Origin: Megalopta genalis
Taxonomy: Eukaryota > Arthropoda > Insecta > Hymenoptera > Halictidae
Assembly (NCBI RefSeq): GCF_051020955.1
Contig: NC_135016.1
Coordinates: 11,302,001-11,366,000, forward strand
Length of the DNA stretch: 64,000 nt
Direction: 5' to 3'
Numbering within the stretch: position 1 is the first letter of the stretch; each line of letters begins with the position of its first letter. Made by a program: the position numbers and the translations under genes. The notes under the pieces were generated by a model. The model was not told the origin of the DNA. It was given only the letters and a program-made list of their open reading frames with translations, and did no database searches. Shown here one piece after another: positions 47,408-59,316 of this stretch.

Positions 47408-48466
47408 CCCTTTGCACTCCGCTGTCCCCTCTCGTGGGTTCATCGTAATTCTAGCATATCACTCGGATATCTCCTCTCGTGGGACATTAAAGTTTATTAG
47501 TGATTACGGGGAATTGAGTTATTTCAGCGCAACTGAACTTTTGAGACGTGCATGTTTCCCTGAAGTTTTCTCTTGAAATGGCACAAGAAATCAAATCAAA
47601 ATATAGTAAAATTACTAAGATATATACAAGAAATGTCAGCGAGTTTTGACGAGAACGTGAGAGGCGTGCTCGCGACGGTCCGAGCACTTCAAAGGCGCCA
47701 CTTGAAAAGAGCGATAAGGCAAGTTTGTAGAAGAAAGATCGGTATGCGAACATAGCACGCACTGTATAGTGAGATTTATAATCATAAAATCTGGAGGAAA
47801 AGATTTTCAAAGCTGAACTCAGTCTGGTTTGAAGCGTCGAGCGGTATAGATAGATCTAACGAGTGAGAAAATCGGAAAAGTGATTCTTCTCTTGGTAAAT
47901 AAATTGTTTGGTAAAAGTGTTTTTGGTAAATATTATCTTGTGAGTTAGTAATAACAATTAGAAATTTTCAGCCTATGTATTTATTCATATTTTTTATTAG
48001 AACAATGGCAAAACGTTCAAACACGAATGAGTCTCAAGACACAAGTAGTAGTGAAGATGAGCTCCAGATAGACGTTTATACAGACATGTTAGAAATGTTA
48101 CACAGAAATGTTACTACAGATATGTAGAAGGTTTTCTTCTATAGTTAGTCCATCGTTTTGATAGCAGTGATAGTGATATCGTCCAAGCAACAAGGCGACG
48201 AGAGAAAGAGTTCGCGTAGATAGCGATTACAACAACAAAACAAAATTATAAAACAAACAATAACAAAATTATAAAAAATAAAATATTGATTTTTTGCAAG
48301 TTTCTCGATTTCAGCCAAATTCATATAAGTCCAATATCATTATAATATGTTAGTTAGTTCCAAAACCATACTAAATAATAGGAGGGTCTGTAAATGCCCG
48401 TTTCTGCCGAAAAGTGGCGCTGAGTAGCTGGTAGCCAACGTCCAGAATGGTTCGGAGTGCTAAGGT
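47408..48466 (+). mobile_element. Internally deleted piggyBac-like element
   Basis: 1059 bp flanked by TTAA (47404-47407, 48467-48470). The ends CCCTTTGCACTCCG and (inverted) ACCTTAGCACTCCG match at 12 of 14. It contains the start of a piggyBac-like transposase frame and no catalytic part; an intact element would be expected at about 2-3 kb. Distinct in its ends from the CCCTAGAAAGATA MITEs. Confidence 0.78.
48005..48127 (+). pseudogene. N-terminal stub of a piggyBac-like transposase
   Basis: ATG at 48005 opens a 40-residue frame MAKRSNTNESQDTSSSEDEL continuing to a TAG at 48125-48127. About 30 bases further on, another frame reads RFDSSDSDIVQATRRREKEF. An acidic, serine-rich start followed by an Arg-rich stretch is typical of piggyBac-family N-termini. 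The catalytic DDD domain and Cys-rich tail are absent. The assignment rests mainly on the TTAA flanks and the terminal repeats. Confidence 0.6.
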
Positions 48467-48470
48467 TTAA

Positions 48471-49220
48471 CATGTACATAGGTTCATACATTTATACTTA
48501 GAATTTAATATTCTTTCGATCTGCAATTAGAATAGCATACCTTTCCATCCAAGAGAACAAAGTCGACCTTGACATTTCGACAACTACACCATGCACTAGA
48601 GAAATGTGTAACATTAAAGTTAGTCGAGGTGTGCGAGTTATATGGCTCACCCTGTACGTAGCGGCGAAACAACGACCCTCTAATACGTGGATTCCCTTTT
48701 CCAACTGTCCAGTCGTCTGATAAATTCGACCGAACGTAACATGACGGGTAAACGTTCCAGCAGTGGACTATCAATCTCCCCAATGGGAAAAGACTGTTCC
48801 TAATAAGCGGAAACACATTTAAGCAGCGCCGCGCGGACACTATTTATGGTTGCTTAAAATGCAAACGACTGAAGGATCTCGGGTTGCCGTCGGTCGACGG
48901 AGGAACGGCGCTGCTTTTTTTTCATAGCAATCTCGCGACGGGAAAGTTGCGGACAACGCGACCCGTATGGCACGCAATTACCGCCGGAAGTAATTCGTTC
49001 TTTCCGCAACGTAACGTCTTATCTGTAGCGGGGCTCGTGATTTTCTTATTTCGTGCTGATACCCTCGAACGGAATGACGGAATATCAGGCGGTCTTGCTC
49101 CCGGGCAGTTCTGTTTAATGCTGCGAGCAAAAGTTATGCGACACCTCGGGTTAAAGAAGTTACACTGCTGGATTAATCGGATCGAGATCCAGGTTACGAG
49201 GCAGGAGGAATGCTGAGTAC
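48471..49220. other. No gene recognised
   Basis: A GC-richer patch at 48820-49060 with a 110-residue plus-strand frame (48884-49216) of unknown type that ends just before the satellite. Confidence 0.4.
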
Positions 49221-50236
49221 ATAAACATCACGGTGTCTGGCCTTAATAGCTCTCTAGATAGCCTTCTTTTATTAGATTAGAGTGTTTTTTATAAAATAGT
49301 GTAGAGTGAATGAAAAATTATAGCTGCTTTTTATTATAGCTAAGTACATAATTTATTATAGCTGAGTTCATAAACATCACGGTGTCTGGCCTTAATAGCT
49401 CTCTGATAGCCTTCTTTTATTAGATTAGAGTGTTTTTTATAAAATAGTGTAGAGTGAATGAAAAATTATAGCTGCTTTTTATTATAGCTAAGTACATAAT
49501 TTATTATAGCTGAGTTCATAAACATCACGATGTCTGGCCTTAATAGCACTCTAGATAGTCTTCTTTTATTAGATTAGAGTATTTTTTATAAAATAGTGTA
49601 GGGTAAATGAAAAATTATAGCTGCTCTTTATTATAGCTAAGTACATAATTTATTATAGCTGAGTTCATAAACATCACGGTGTCTGGCCATAATAGCTCTC
49701 TAGATAGCCTTCTTTTATTAGATTAGAGTGTTTTTTATAAAATAGTGTAGAGTGAATGAAAAATTATAGCTGCTCTTTATTATAGCTAAGTACATAATTT
49801 ATTATAGCTGAGTTCATAAACATCACGGTGTCTGGCCTTAATAGCTCTCTAGATAGCCTTCTTTTATTAGATTAGAGTGTTTTTTGTAAAATAGTGTAGA
49901 GTGAATGAAAAATTATAGCTGCTTTTTATTATAGCTAAGTACATAATTTATTATAGCTGAGTTCATAAACATCACGGTGTCTGGCCTTAATAGCTCTCTG
50001 ATAGCCTTCTTTTATTAGATTAGAGTGTTTTTTATAAAATAGTGTAGAGTGAATGAAAAATTATAGCTGCTTTTTATTATAGCTAAGTACATAATTTATT
50101 ATAGCTGAGTACATAAACATCACGATGTCTGGCCTTAATAGCTCTCTAGATAGCCTTCTTTTATTAGATTAGAGTATTTTTTTTATAAAATAGTGTAGAG
50201 TGAATGAAAAATTATAGCTGCTTTTTATTATAGCTA
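49221..50236. repeat. 149-bp satellite, seven tandem copies (last one partial)
   Basis: Units start at ATAAACATCAC at 49221, 49370, 49518, 49667, 49816, 49965 and 50113. Copies differ by a few bases (CACGATG for CACGGTG in units 3 and 7; GAGTACATAAAC before units 1 and 7 but GAGTTCATAAAC before the rest). Each has AGCTCTCTAGATAGCC and a TATAAAATAGTGTAG stretch. No frame survives. Confidence 0.95.
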
Positions 50237-50778
50237 TGTTAAATCATAGTTAAAATAAAGTGTGCGTGTTTTACTGTTTTTAATGGTACTATAGCTAGGG
50301 AAATGAATGAAGGTATTTTACAAATCGTCGAATATTCGTTTAATTGAAACTGGAGCAATAGATTGAGAGAGAATTGGTTAACCGCAACGTCAGAATATTC
50401 TGCATCGATTTCAAATAGCACGAGTTCAAGTAAAGCTGTCTCTTGAATCATTTTATTGTTTCATACTTCGGTTACCTATTTCGCCATAAATGCATAAAAT
50501 CTACGGTCTAGAGATTACAGCAGAAGATTTGACAGGTTCATTTTCTTACAGCAAATTGGAGGAAGTTCTTAATCTGCTTTCAAAACTTTAAAGTAGATCA
50601 AGAATTTTTGCGTACATCTTCTTTCATGGTTTCGCAAACGATGTAAAGTCTCTTTCATTTTCATAAACCGAGCCGTCCGAGGAATAAACGAACGGAATTT
50701 CTTTCCCGACGCAATTGGATTCGCAATTATTTTACAGAATTTGGAAAGAGCACGTTCATAAATAAAAGTTATGCGATG
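50237..50778. other. No gene recognised
   Basis: Holds one of the best motif copies (50490-50502). Confidence 0.4.
50490..50502 (+). other. Dispersed motif copy, ATGCATAAAATCT
   Basis: GCCATAA upstream and ACGGTCTAGA downstream; close to the apparent consensus. Confidence 0.75.
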
Positions 50779-51025
50779 TCTAAATAAATGTAACCTCGCA
50801 AATAATCGGAATAAATGTAATTTCGTAAATGATCTAGATAAATTGAATTTCGTAAATGATCCAAGTAACTTTAATCTTGTAAATAATCTAAATGAATTTA
50901 ATCTCGCGAACGGTGTAAGTTAACGTAATTTCCTAAATGATTTCAATAAATTGAATGTCGTAAATAATCCAAATAAATTTAATCTTGTAAATAATCTAAA
51001 TAAATCTAATCTCGCAAGGTATCCA
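50779..51025. repeat. 30-bp degenerate minisatellite, about eight units
   Basis: AATAATC(T/C)AAATAAATTTAATCTCGTA variants. Because the period is a multiple of three, a frame (50951-51307) encodes repeats such as NNPNKFNLVNNLNKSNL. Confidence 0.75.
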
Positions 51026-53470
51026 GATATAAATCTGGTCGACCATGTTTACTGTGCCATTTGCAAGCTTAAGAACTACTCTAACTTCGCATCGTTCGCA
51101 TCAGTAAAAAAAAAAACGAAACGGAGTTATGGGACACCCAACACGAGACCACATTCGCGTATGCATGGCGACGGCAGCGGACCTTCCGAAATTAATGCAG
51201 AAACGTTTTATTTTCGTGTTCGGGTGATCCAACCGCGAGCTATACTACAAATAATGTATGCGTGCCATGTTTCATATACGTATCTTATCCTGATTGCAGC
51301 TGGTTGAGGTAAATTCGTTGAACTATCATTGAAATTTCAATCGAAGGTATTTCACGGAGAAACATTTCGCAAAAATCGGGATATTTCGAACAATATTTAT
51401 TTGTAATAATATTTAATTGATATCATTGAAACGCAAAATTAAAACATTAACATTACTTTATCTATCGCCACTTTCTCCTCGTTTAGAATTCGATCATTTA
51501 ATAAATCGACTCCCACATTACTCGATTATTCAATTATACAAAGTTTAATCAAAGTCACCCCACAATCGGCGTGTCGTTTCATAAAAAGTTTATCCAGTTT
51601 TATATTTAATGACAGCTCATTAGAAATAAATGATTTTTATGTGAGATAGAATGCGAAGCGTTGAGATACTCGTTAATTTTCATACTTAACGGTTGATAAA
51701 TTATACGAATTTAACAAAATTAACCTCATGCTCTCCTTCTTATCTTTATTGATTTATATTTATAATAATCGCGCACTACTCAAAAAATTAATTAATTAAA
51801 ATATTCTCACGTATTCGCACAGTTCGACTAAAAAGAATAATCGCACGATATTCATATAAATTATTTTCTAATAAAATTCCTGCCGGGGTCGCGCGCGATC
51901 TTTTTTATCGGGCAGGACCGTGAATTCACTGGTAGTCAGCCATTAATTCAGACTGCTCCAGGTTGCGTGCGATTTTCCCTCGGCCCCGCTAGTCCCCCTC
52001 GAGGACACCGGCATAGTCCTTCCCTGTTTCCGATAGTGGTTTAAGCATAATTTTCTGTATAATTAAATGGCGAGCCGCTCAGAATGCTCGCGCATCGTTT
52101 TCGTTTTGGTATCACAGTGGAATTTATGCAGGCCACTTAATTCCAAGGCTGCTCGGGAATTTCGAGCGACTTGTATCAGCCGAGCATTTTCAATTCAAAT
52201 TTCTCACTGCGCGAATATTTTTGGCGACAGTCGATAGAACACACGATTTGTCCTGGTCAATTCTTCCTTTAACGAAACGAAAATATCGAACGACACGAAT
52301 AAAATACGATTGTTTGTCCAATTGTTATTATACATTCTGCTTTACCACGGTCAGCATTTTTACCATAGGGAAATATATTTTAGTAACGTCCTGCACAGAA
52401 CGCCCATTCTTCTACCTGTAATATTCAGCGTTTCAGTCTCTCAGAAATTCGGCTGACTAACGATCGGACTATTCTACTTGAAGCTGTGTCATATTTTACT
52501 CCGCCTCTGTGCTGCGAAGCTCTCAGGCATTGCCATCGAGACTCGACGCATTATTTTCATGAAATATAATTTAAATTAGTTTTCCGAGTTTCCGTAACCG
52601 GTGCTGAAATCTCGCTATCCAAGTTCCCGATCGATTTGATTCGTTATTTATTTGATATTTCCCATGGGTAATTTCCATGCAGAAGCTTTCGTGACGGCGA
52701 AACGTATCAACCCTTGCTTTGAGGGAATGGAATAAATTCCCCTGCCGATTGCATCAAATTTCATACAACTACTCTTTGGGAAATTTCCATCCTTTATGCG
52801 TCCAGACGTTACAACATGCCATCGTGATCATTTCCCTGGGAATCGACAGACCTTTCAGTAACCTCCCCGTGAATTCGTCCGTTCGAAAAACCGCTGTCGA
52901 TATCATCGATAAAATTTCAGTACGTTTAATCAACTTCCAATTTTCTCGTATGATTAGTTTTATAGGTTTATTACAAAAACGAACGAGGCTAACGGCAGAC
53001 ACATTAAAAAAGAAAAAAACGAGAAAATATGTGCCGGTTTAAAACGTGTTGCTGGTTCATTAATTGTGGGATAAAGCAATAATATGGCAGAGCTTTAATA
53101 ATGCGATCCTTTAATCCTTGAAATATTTTTCAAGGAATCGTTGGAGATGAGAATGATTGCTGATTTCTTTCATTTTAATTGTTTGCAACTATGAAACTGT
53201 ATAATATTGCACACATTATGCTGGTCCTTTGATTTTCAGCAATGCTCCTTTTTCATTAAAAATACTCTAAACATACTACTATACTAAGAATATATGAAAG
53301 TTCAACAGTCTTTTTACTGAATAAATTCCAAACGAAGTCGTCAGATCATAATTCAAATTTTTATCATTTTCACTATACATATATAGTATGACTTCTGTAT
53401 AAACTGAGACTAATTAGAAAATCATTAACGAAATATTAATAAAAGAAGAAACGAGTCGGTACGTGAAACC
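51026..53470. other. No gene recognised
   Basis: AT-rich on the left, more mixed at 51880-52900. The 107-residue frame at 52719-53042 has no known family. Confidence 0.4.
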
Positions 53471-53474
53471 TTAA

Positions 53475-53756
53475 CCCTAGAAAGATAACCATATGACAAC
53501 GTACGTAAAAGATAACCATACGCTTCAGAGGCGCATGCTTTTCTAAGGCGTCAATTTTATACTAACAATGGATATTTATTTAAGTTAATCTAGTCATTTT
53601 AAAGGTTTGGCATTATTGTAAAAATAAAATGCATTTATATTATATTTTTTTATATTTTAAGTAATTTTAAACTTAAATCACTAGACCTCTATGAAAAATT
53701 AACAAAAATCAACAGTCTTCGCAGGCGCCTCTGCGACGTAGGTTATCTTTCTCGGG
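53475..53756 (+). mobile_element. piggyBac-type MITE with canonical end, copy 2
   Basis: 282 bp flanked by TTAA (53471-53474, 53757-53760). By eye it differs from the inverted copy at 38633-38915 by one substitution (AATGGATAT against AATGAATAT) and one single-base indel near the right end. Confidence 0.9.
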
Positions 53757-53760
53757 TTAA

Positions 53761-54545
53761 AGTTCAACGATCAAGTTGCAAAACACCGTACCGAAAAATT
53801 CGCGGAACAAGGTGCCGACGTTCCGGTTTTAATTAAAACATTTAATGACAGTTTGATTCATTGGCTGATAGCATGCCGCAAGCGAATATTACGTTTCAAC
53901 GGTGTCGGATTGGTGTTCCGTCACCCGTAAAACTGAGTCAGGGTTGAACAATGTTCCCCAAATCCCAGCACTTAATTCGCGGGGGCCGATAATTAATAGC
54001 CATTGATCCCTGATTTGGTGGCGGGCGCGGAATGATGACGCGTCCTGCAGATCCATCAGTGAGGAGCAAGGATTCGGCTACGGGACCGGAACACCCTACA
54101 TAGCTCGTTGCGACTCGAATACCAGAACACGGCCGGGTCCATTTCATTTTCCGGCCACGTATTTTGAAAACGTGCGAACTCGCGCCGCGGCTGGATCGTT
54201 TCAAAGTTAATGGACGCTCGTAACAACCGGAACGACCGTTAATAAACACGAAACGTTTGCCAGTGACCGCTCTGGGGACCACCGTACGTAATGTGAACCT
54301 AATCCTTCTGAGCTCTCGTCGAAGACGTGCGTGAAAAACAGCGCCGCGAAAGTGGAAAATCTCTGGGGAATGGATACTTCGAGGAAATAAGGACCACGGT
54401 CTTCATATTCTATCAATATAGTGAGGCTGAGGCGATAAACTACTTTCCGGTGATTCTAATACTTATGGTGTTCGTAATCACGAGGTAAATGAAAAGAAAA
54501 TTGAACAATTTTTATTTTCAGTGAAATTTAAATACAAAAATTTAA
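53761..54545. other. No gene recognised; GC-richer patch 53900-54330
   Basis: A 114-residue minus-strand frame (53938-54282) shows no domain. Confidence 0.4.
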
Positions 54546-55266
54546 ACGGCAGTTTAAATATGAATTCAAATACAAACTCGGACATGAATTCGTACACAAA
54601 TTCGAATAAATATTTGAGTACAGATTTAATTGTAATTTCAAACATACATACGAATACAAATTTAATTGTAATTTCAAATATAAATACGAATACAAATTCA
54701 ATTGTAAATTCAAATATAAATTCGAATACAAATTCAATTGTAAATTCAAATATAAATATGAATACGTATTCAATTGTAATTTCAATTATAAATACGAATA
54801 CAAATTGAATTGTAATTTCAATTATAAATACGAATACAAATTGAATTGTAATTTCAATTATAAATACGAATAGAAATTCCATTGTAATTACAAATATAAA
54901 TACGAATACAAATTGATTTGTAATTTCAAATATAAATACGAATACAAATTGAATTGCAATTTCAATTATAAATACGAATAGAAACTCCATTGTAATTACA
55001 AATATAAATACGAATACAAATTGAATTGCAATTTCAATTATAAATACAAATACAAATTGAATTGTAATTTCAATTATAAATACGAATACAAATTGAATTG
55101 TAATTTCAGTTATAAATACGAATACAAATTGAATTGTAATTTCAAATATAAATACGAATACACATTGAATTGTAATTTCAATTATAAATACGAATACAAA
55201 TTGAATTGCAATTTCAAGTATAAATACGAATACAAATTCGAATACAAATTCGAATACAAATTCGAA
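54546..55266. repeat. 36-bp minisatellite open in frames on both strands
   Basis: Unit TACAAATTGAATTG plus AATTTCAATTATAAATACGAA and close variants; regular at 36-bp spacing from about 54630, degenerate before that. On the plus strand it encodes 12-residue repeats (NCNFNYKYEYKL, 55021-55269); on the minus strand a 170-residue frame (54478-54990) of FVFVFIIEITIQ repeats. The period of 12 codons keeps frames open, so coding is not implied. Confidence 0.93.
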
Positions 55267-58200
55267 TAGTATATAAATTACGTTACATTTAATTACTCCA
55301 ATTTATTTCATTTCTGAAATTCGTTGGTACATTACTTCGAAACAGACTACGTCCGAAACCACAGTGATCTTGTAAATTTCAAATTTCCTGTGTTACACAG
55401 GAGAAAATTTCGTTGGTAACAATATAACCGGTTGATTTATAAGATCACCAGGATGCCGCCAGCGAACTATAAACTTGCTTCACTGAATTGCCCAATCGCT
55501 TCGGAAGTGTGGCAACCTTTCCGGCAAGTTTCCGTTCTGAAAAATGGGATAGACCGTTCCGGTGCGGTTCGCGCGGATGTGGTGCGAAACATTTGTAGGC
55601 GGAAGAACGGAACGTGGTAGCTCGTGGGATATTTAAGAAAGATGAAAGGTGCGGCAGAGAAAAGAGTGAGTTACATCAACGAGCTGTTAAGCGCGGGAAC
55701 GTGTTAATCTTAAACTTTCCACCTTCGTCGAAGCACGGTATCCAGAAACGTCGGGAAATTCAGCAATAAAAATCCTTCAAGCTTAAACGATCGTTAATTC
55801 CCCAACATGGTGGAATAACGGGGCCATTAGCACACGAAAATCGTTTGCTTTATATTTGAACTTCCCTCATTGTAATTTCATTTTTCCGACGATTAATGTC
55901 TATCCTACAAATTTAAATCCCTGAGTGTCCTTGAGCTTTCTCGGTGACAATTAATCCTTCCTCCATTTACATTTCGTTCCCGAATCTATTCAATCCTCTT
56001 GGGCCAATTAATCTGGTTGGCTCCTTTGTGTACGAATCGCAAATGTCTCCGAATTTTTCAGTGGTTTTTAAACGCTTAATATTCGTTTTTATTATCTTAC
56101 AATTAGGTACTAATTAATCAACGGGTTAGACAAGCAGATTTTCATGTTGATTTAAGGTGACCATGGCGGAATTGCTGAATCGAGAATTAATTTAAACTGT
56201 GTCAAATTCTAATGGAATTCATGTCTCGCAATGTTGCTACATTTTTCAAGGACTTGCAGATTACTTTTCTGTGCTCTTGAGAGAAGCAAATTTGCATGTT
56301 GATTTAATGAGTCCATAACAGAATCGCAGAGTACAGAATAAATTTAAACTGCACCAAATTTTAGCGAAATTTACGTCCCGCAATTTTGTCACATTTCTCG
56401 AAGAATGGACGAACGTGCCAATATTTTTATAAACGAGCTGCAGATGAACTGTTGCAGGTTGCAGGTGAGATAATTTAATGAGGAAACGCAGCGTGTCCTC
56501 GAATAAATTTGCTTCGTTTAATTTACACACAGAGGTAATAAATAACATTGGGTTGGAAACGATTCTCGCGAACACTTGGGAATAAAGTAATTTCGTTACG
56601 AGATTCCGCGGAATTTCCGCGATTCACTCTGTACGACACTACTTGACACATTTCCTACATGAAAACCGTCCTTACTCAATAAATAACGCAGAATCTCTTC
56701 TACATAATTCAGCGGACAATCGATATCAATTAGACGGGCTCGATTCATTCATACTGCAGTGGGTGTAACGATAATTCACTCCTCGAACGAGTGACGTGCA
56801 TTAATGGAACAATGTCTCGAAGCATTAGACCCTCTCCAATATCGTTTTAAAGAATTTCGTATTTAATTAAACGTTGAATTTTAAATAGGTTTCAGATTAA
56901 GATTGATTTAAATTACCGAGACGGGATTAAATTTAAATTATCAGTCGAATCTTTCTATTAACGAGAAATATCTCTGCAATTAAAGTTTCCCCACTTTACT
57001 TCTTCCTCGAACAATTCAAAACGGTAGATTGACAATTTAATTGCAAATTGCAGAGATTTAAACGAAATCGTGAAGAAGACGTTAAAATTGATATTTCGGT
57101 CGAACATGTTTTATTCTGCATAAAACACTTTGCAAATGGAATTGCAAGATAAAGGAATTCCTGGTGGAAATTTTTCAACGAATTGATAATGAATGTTCGG
57201 TTTGGAAGTGTTGGTAAAAATGCTTGAAATTTATTGATAATTATAAACAAATGCTTTCATAAATTTCGAGGCCACGATACAGCGAAATCTGTACAATGTG
57301 TTCCTCGTAAAGTACGACAACTTTCAACAGATTCTGAATTAATTCTACGAGCGGTACACGGTTGAAATTTATAGCAGACATTTCTGCATGCAACATCTTT
57401 GACACAGACTCCTCGGGCAATTTCGCCCAAGAATTTCCATTGCAAATCAACCCTGTTGAAGAGCACGCTGCAACTTTGTCCGAACGGACCCTTACAATAC
57501 AGGACGCCCATTTCTTCTTCCCGGACGAATCGGTCGGCTAATTAAATATGCGCGATTCTTTTTGGGTTGAACTCGTTTAAGGATTCATGTAGCGAATAAT
57601 TATTTTTCTCGCTAACTAAGTCGCCGAAAAGATTTGCAACCTTGCGACGATGTTCCCGTCTTTTCGCGAGTTCCTAGGGAACTCTCCTTAGAATTTTACA
57701 TTTACTTTAGAATGATTCATTAGCGGATTCAACGAAACCGGTCTCTGTTAAACGTTGCATACATTTTTCTCCGGAGTGCACGGTTTCTCGCAGTAACTTC
57801 TCTTCGTGCTTCGATATTTAAATTTTTTATCGAATGCATGAAACGTTAATTAAGACATCTTGTTGCGAATATTTTAGACTTTAGCATACATTTGATAGAG
57901 TACGTCAGTCCTGTCAACAACATTTTTGTGCCGAACAATATTTGCCATTTTATTGCGAACGCGAAATATTCGTTAAAATATATCGTCGTGATAATGGTTT
58001 GATCGTGAATGGTTTGTCAGCAAGCCTCGTCTTTTGTGGAGAGTTTCGTTTATCAATTAGTATTTTTGATTAAACTTTTAGACAATTTTTTCAGGACATT
58101 CTCCTATGTGAACGAATTTCTACGAAATTCTCGTGGAAAGTAAATCAGTCGATACATTTAACTATTCATACATTAAAATATAATTACAATTTAATTACAA

Positions 58201-58791
58201 TTATGTATGAAACAAATAATTACAATTGTGTATGTAGATTCTTATTCGAACATCTCACATCTCGTTTCAAAGTAACACAGATTGCTGATTAATCGGGCAC
58301 GCAGCGACTTGATTGGCTCCGAGAATCCTGGCTGAAAAGAAGCAAACTGCATTACGTTAATTCAGAGTACATCAACAAGTCGAATCGAATTATCATCCAG
58401 TACCGATGGGCTAAGTACCTTCCCCATACACCTTTAATTACGTTAAGCACTAACACACAGCTAAACATGTTCTCCTCGAGGCTCTGATCCACACTGTTTG
58501 CAGTCACATATACTAGGTTTGTTTGTGCATGTTTCAACGATATTTACAATTTTTTTGGGTTCTAATTGACAACTAGAATTTGTGGCATTCGAAAGGTATT
58601 ACTTGCTTTCGAAACTTGATTTCGCGACGGGCAGATTGAAAAATGTAGTTTCGAGAAAAGCATAAAATAAGTCCAAGATTTTTTAAGCGCGTTATCTCCA
58701 GTCGCTAAATGTTGGAATTTAGAATTATCGCTCTGGGAGAAACATTCTGCACATTTGAAACTTTAAGAAACCGTTAGGATGATGTCGCACC
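55267..58791. other. No gene recognised
   Basis: Only short frames and no repeat family seen. The start of a sequence like a mariner end at 56549 (TTGGGTTGGAAACG) is not supported. Confidence 0.4.
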
Positions 58792-59316
58792 TTGATCAGC
58801 GCTGTTTTTAACGGAGTTCGCCGCTGCGACGTGTTATCTGTTCGACTCGATCGGTCACTCGGAGGCCTCGGAAAGATTCTCAGAGACTGTCGCGGATGCA
58901 GCACCGATGCAAAAATTGTCAGGGAGTTCGTTGTCGCCGGGCCGAGGAAAGTTTCGAGCACCGATCCCCGGGAAACCTGCCGACGAAACATTAGGATCGA
59001 GGTCGTTTGCAATGGCACCTGTTCTCGATGTTCCGCTGCGTTCGAAAGTTCCGACCCGACCGCCTCTTGCCCGCGGAACGCATCCCGATGCAACTGTGCC
59101 GGCTGCGGCTGCGTAACTTTTTATTACCCGGTTAACTTTCTACTCGTGCGCGGAACCTCAATACGGAAATCAAATGTCAAGTGGTCACGTAATATTTACC
59201 CGGGAAATGAGCCTCAGTTTATCGAGCCACGTGTATATGGAAGTTCTCATCACGGTTTTCGATTTTCGAGGAGCCGCCCAAGCTCAATTTCGAAGGAGCT
59301 CCGCCGTATATTTTAG
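58792..59316 (+). other. 174-residue open frame in a GC-richer island, unassigned
   Basis: The frame starts at an ATC/ATG-like context in GC-richer DNA. It has a Cys-rich middle (CNGTCSRC, then CPRN and CNCAGCGC) and a basic C-terminus (RFSRSRPSS). It is overlapped by a 122-residue frame on the other strand, which argues for base composition as the cause. I do not recognise it. Confidence 0.2.

Noticed and set aside
49221..50236. Regular 149-bp repeats as a CRISPR-like array
   Set aside because: The whole unit is repeated with no unique spacers, and the genome is eukaryotic.
54478..54990. 170-residue minus-strand ORF as a gene
   Set aside because: It is wholly minisatellite; the 36-bp period keeps frames open by arithmetic.
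56549..56562. TTGGGTTGGAAACG as a mariner end
   Set aside because: Similarity stops after ten bases and there is no second end.
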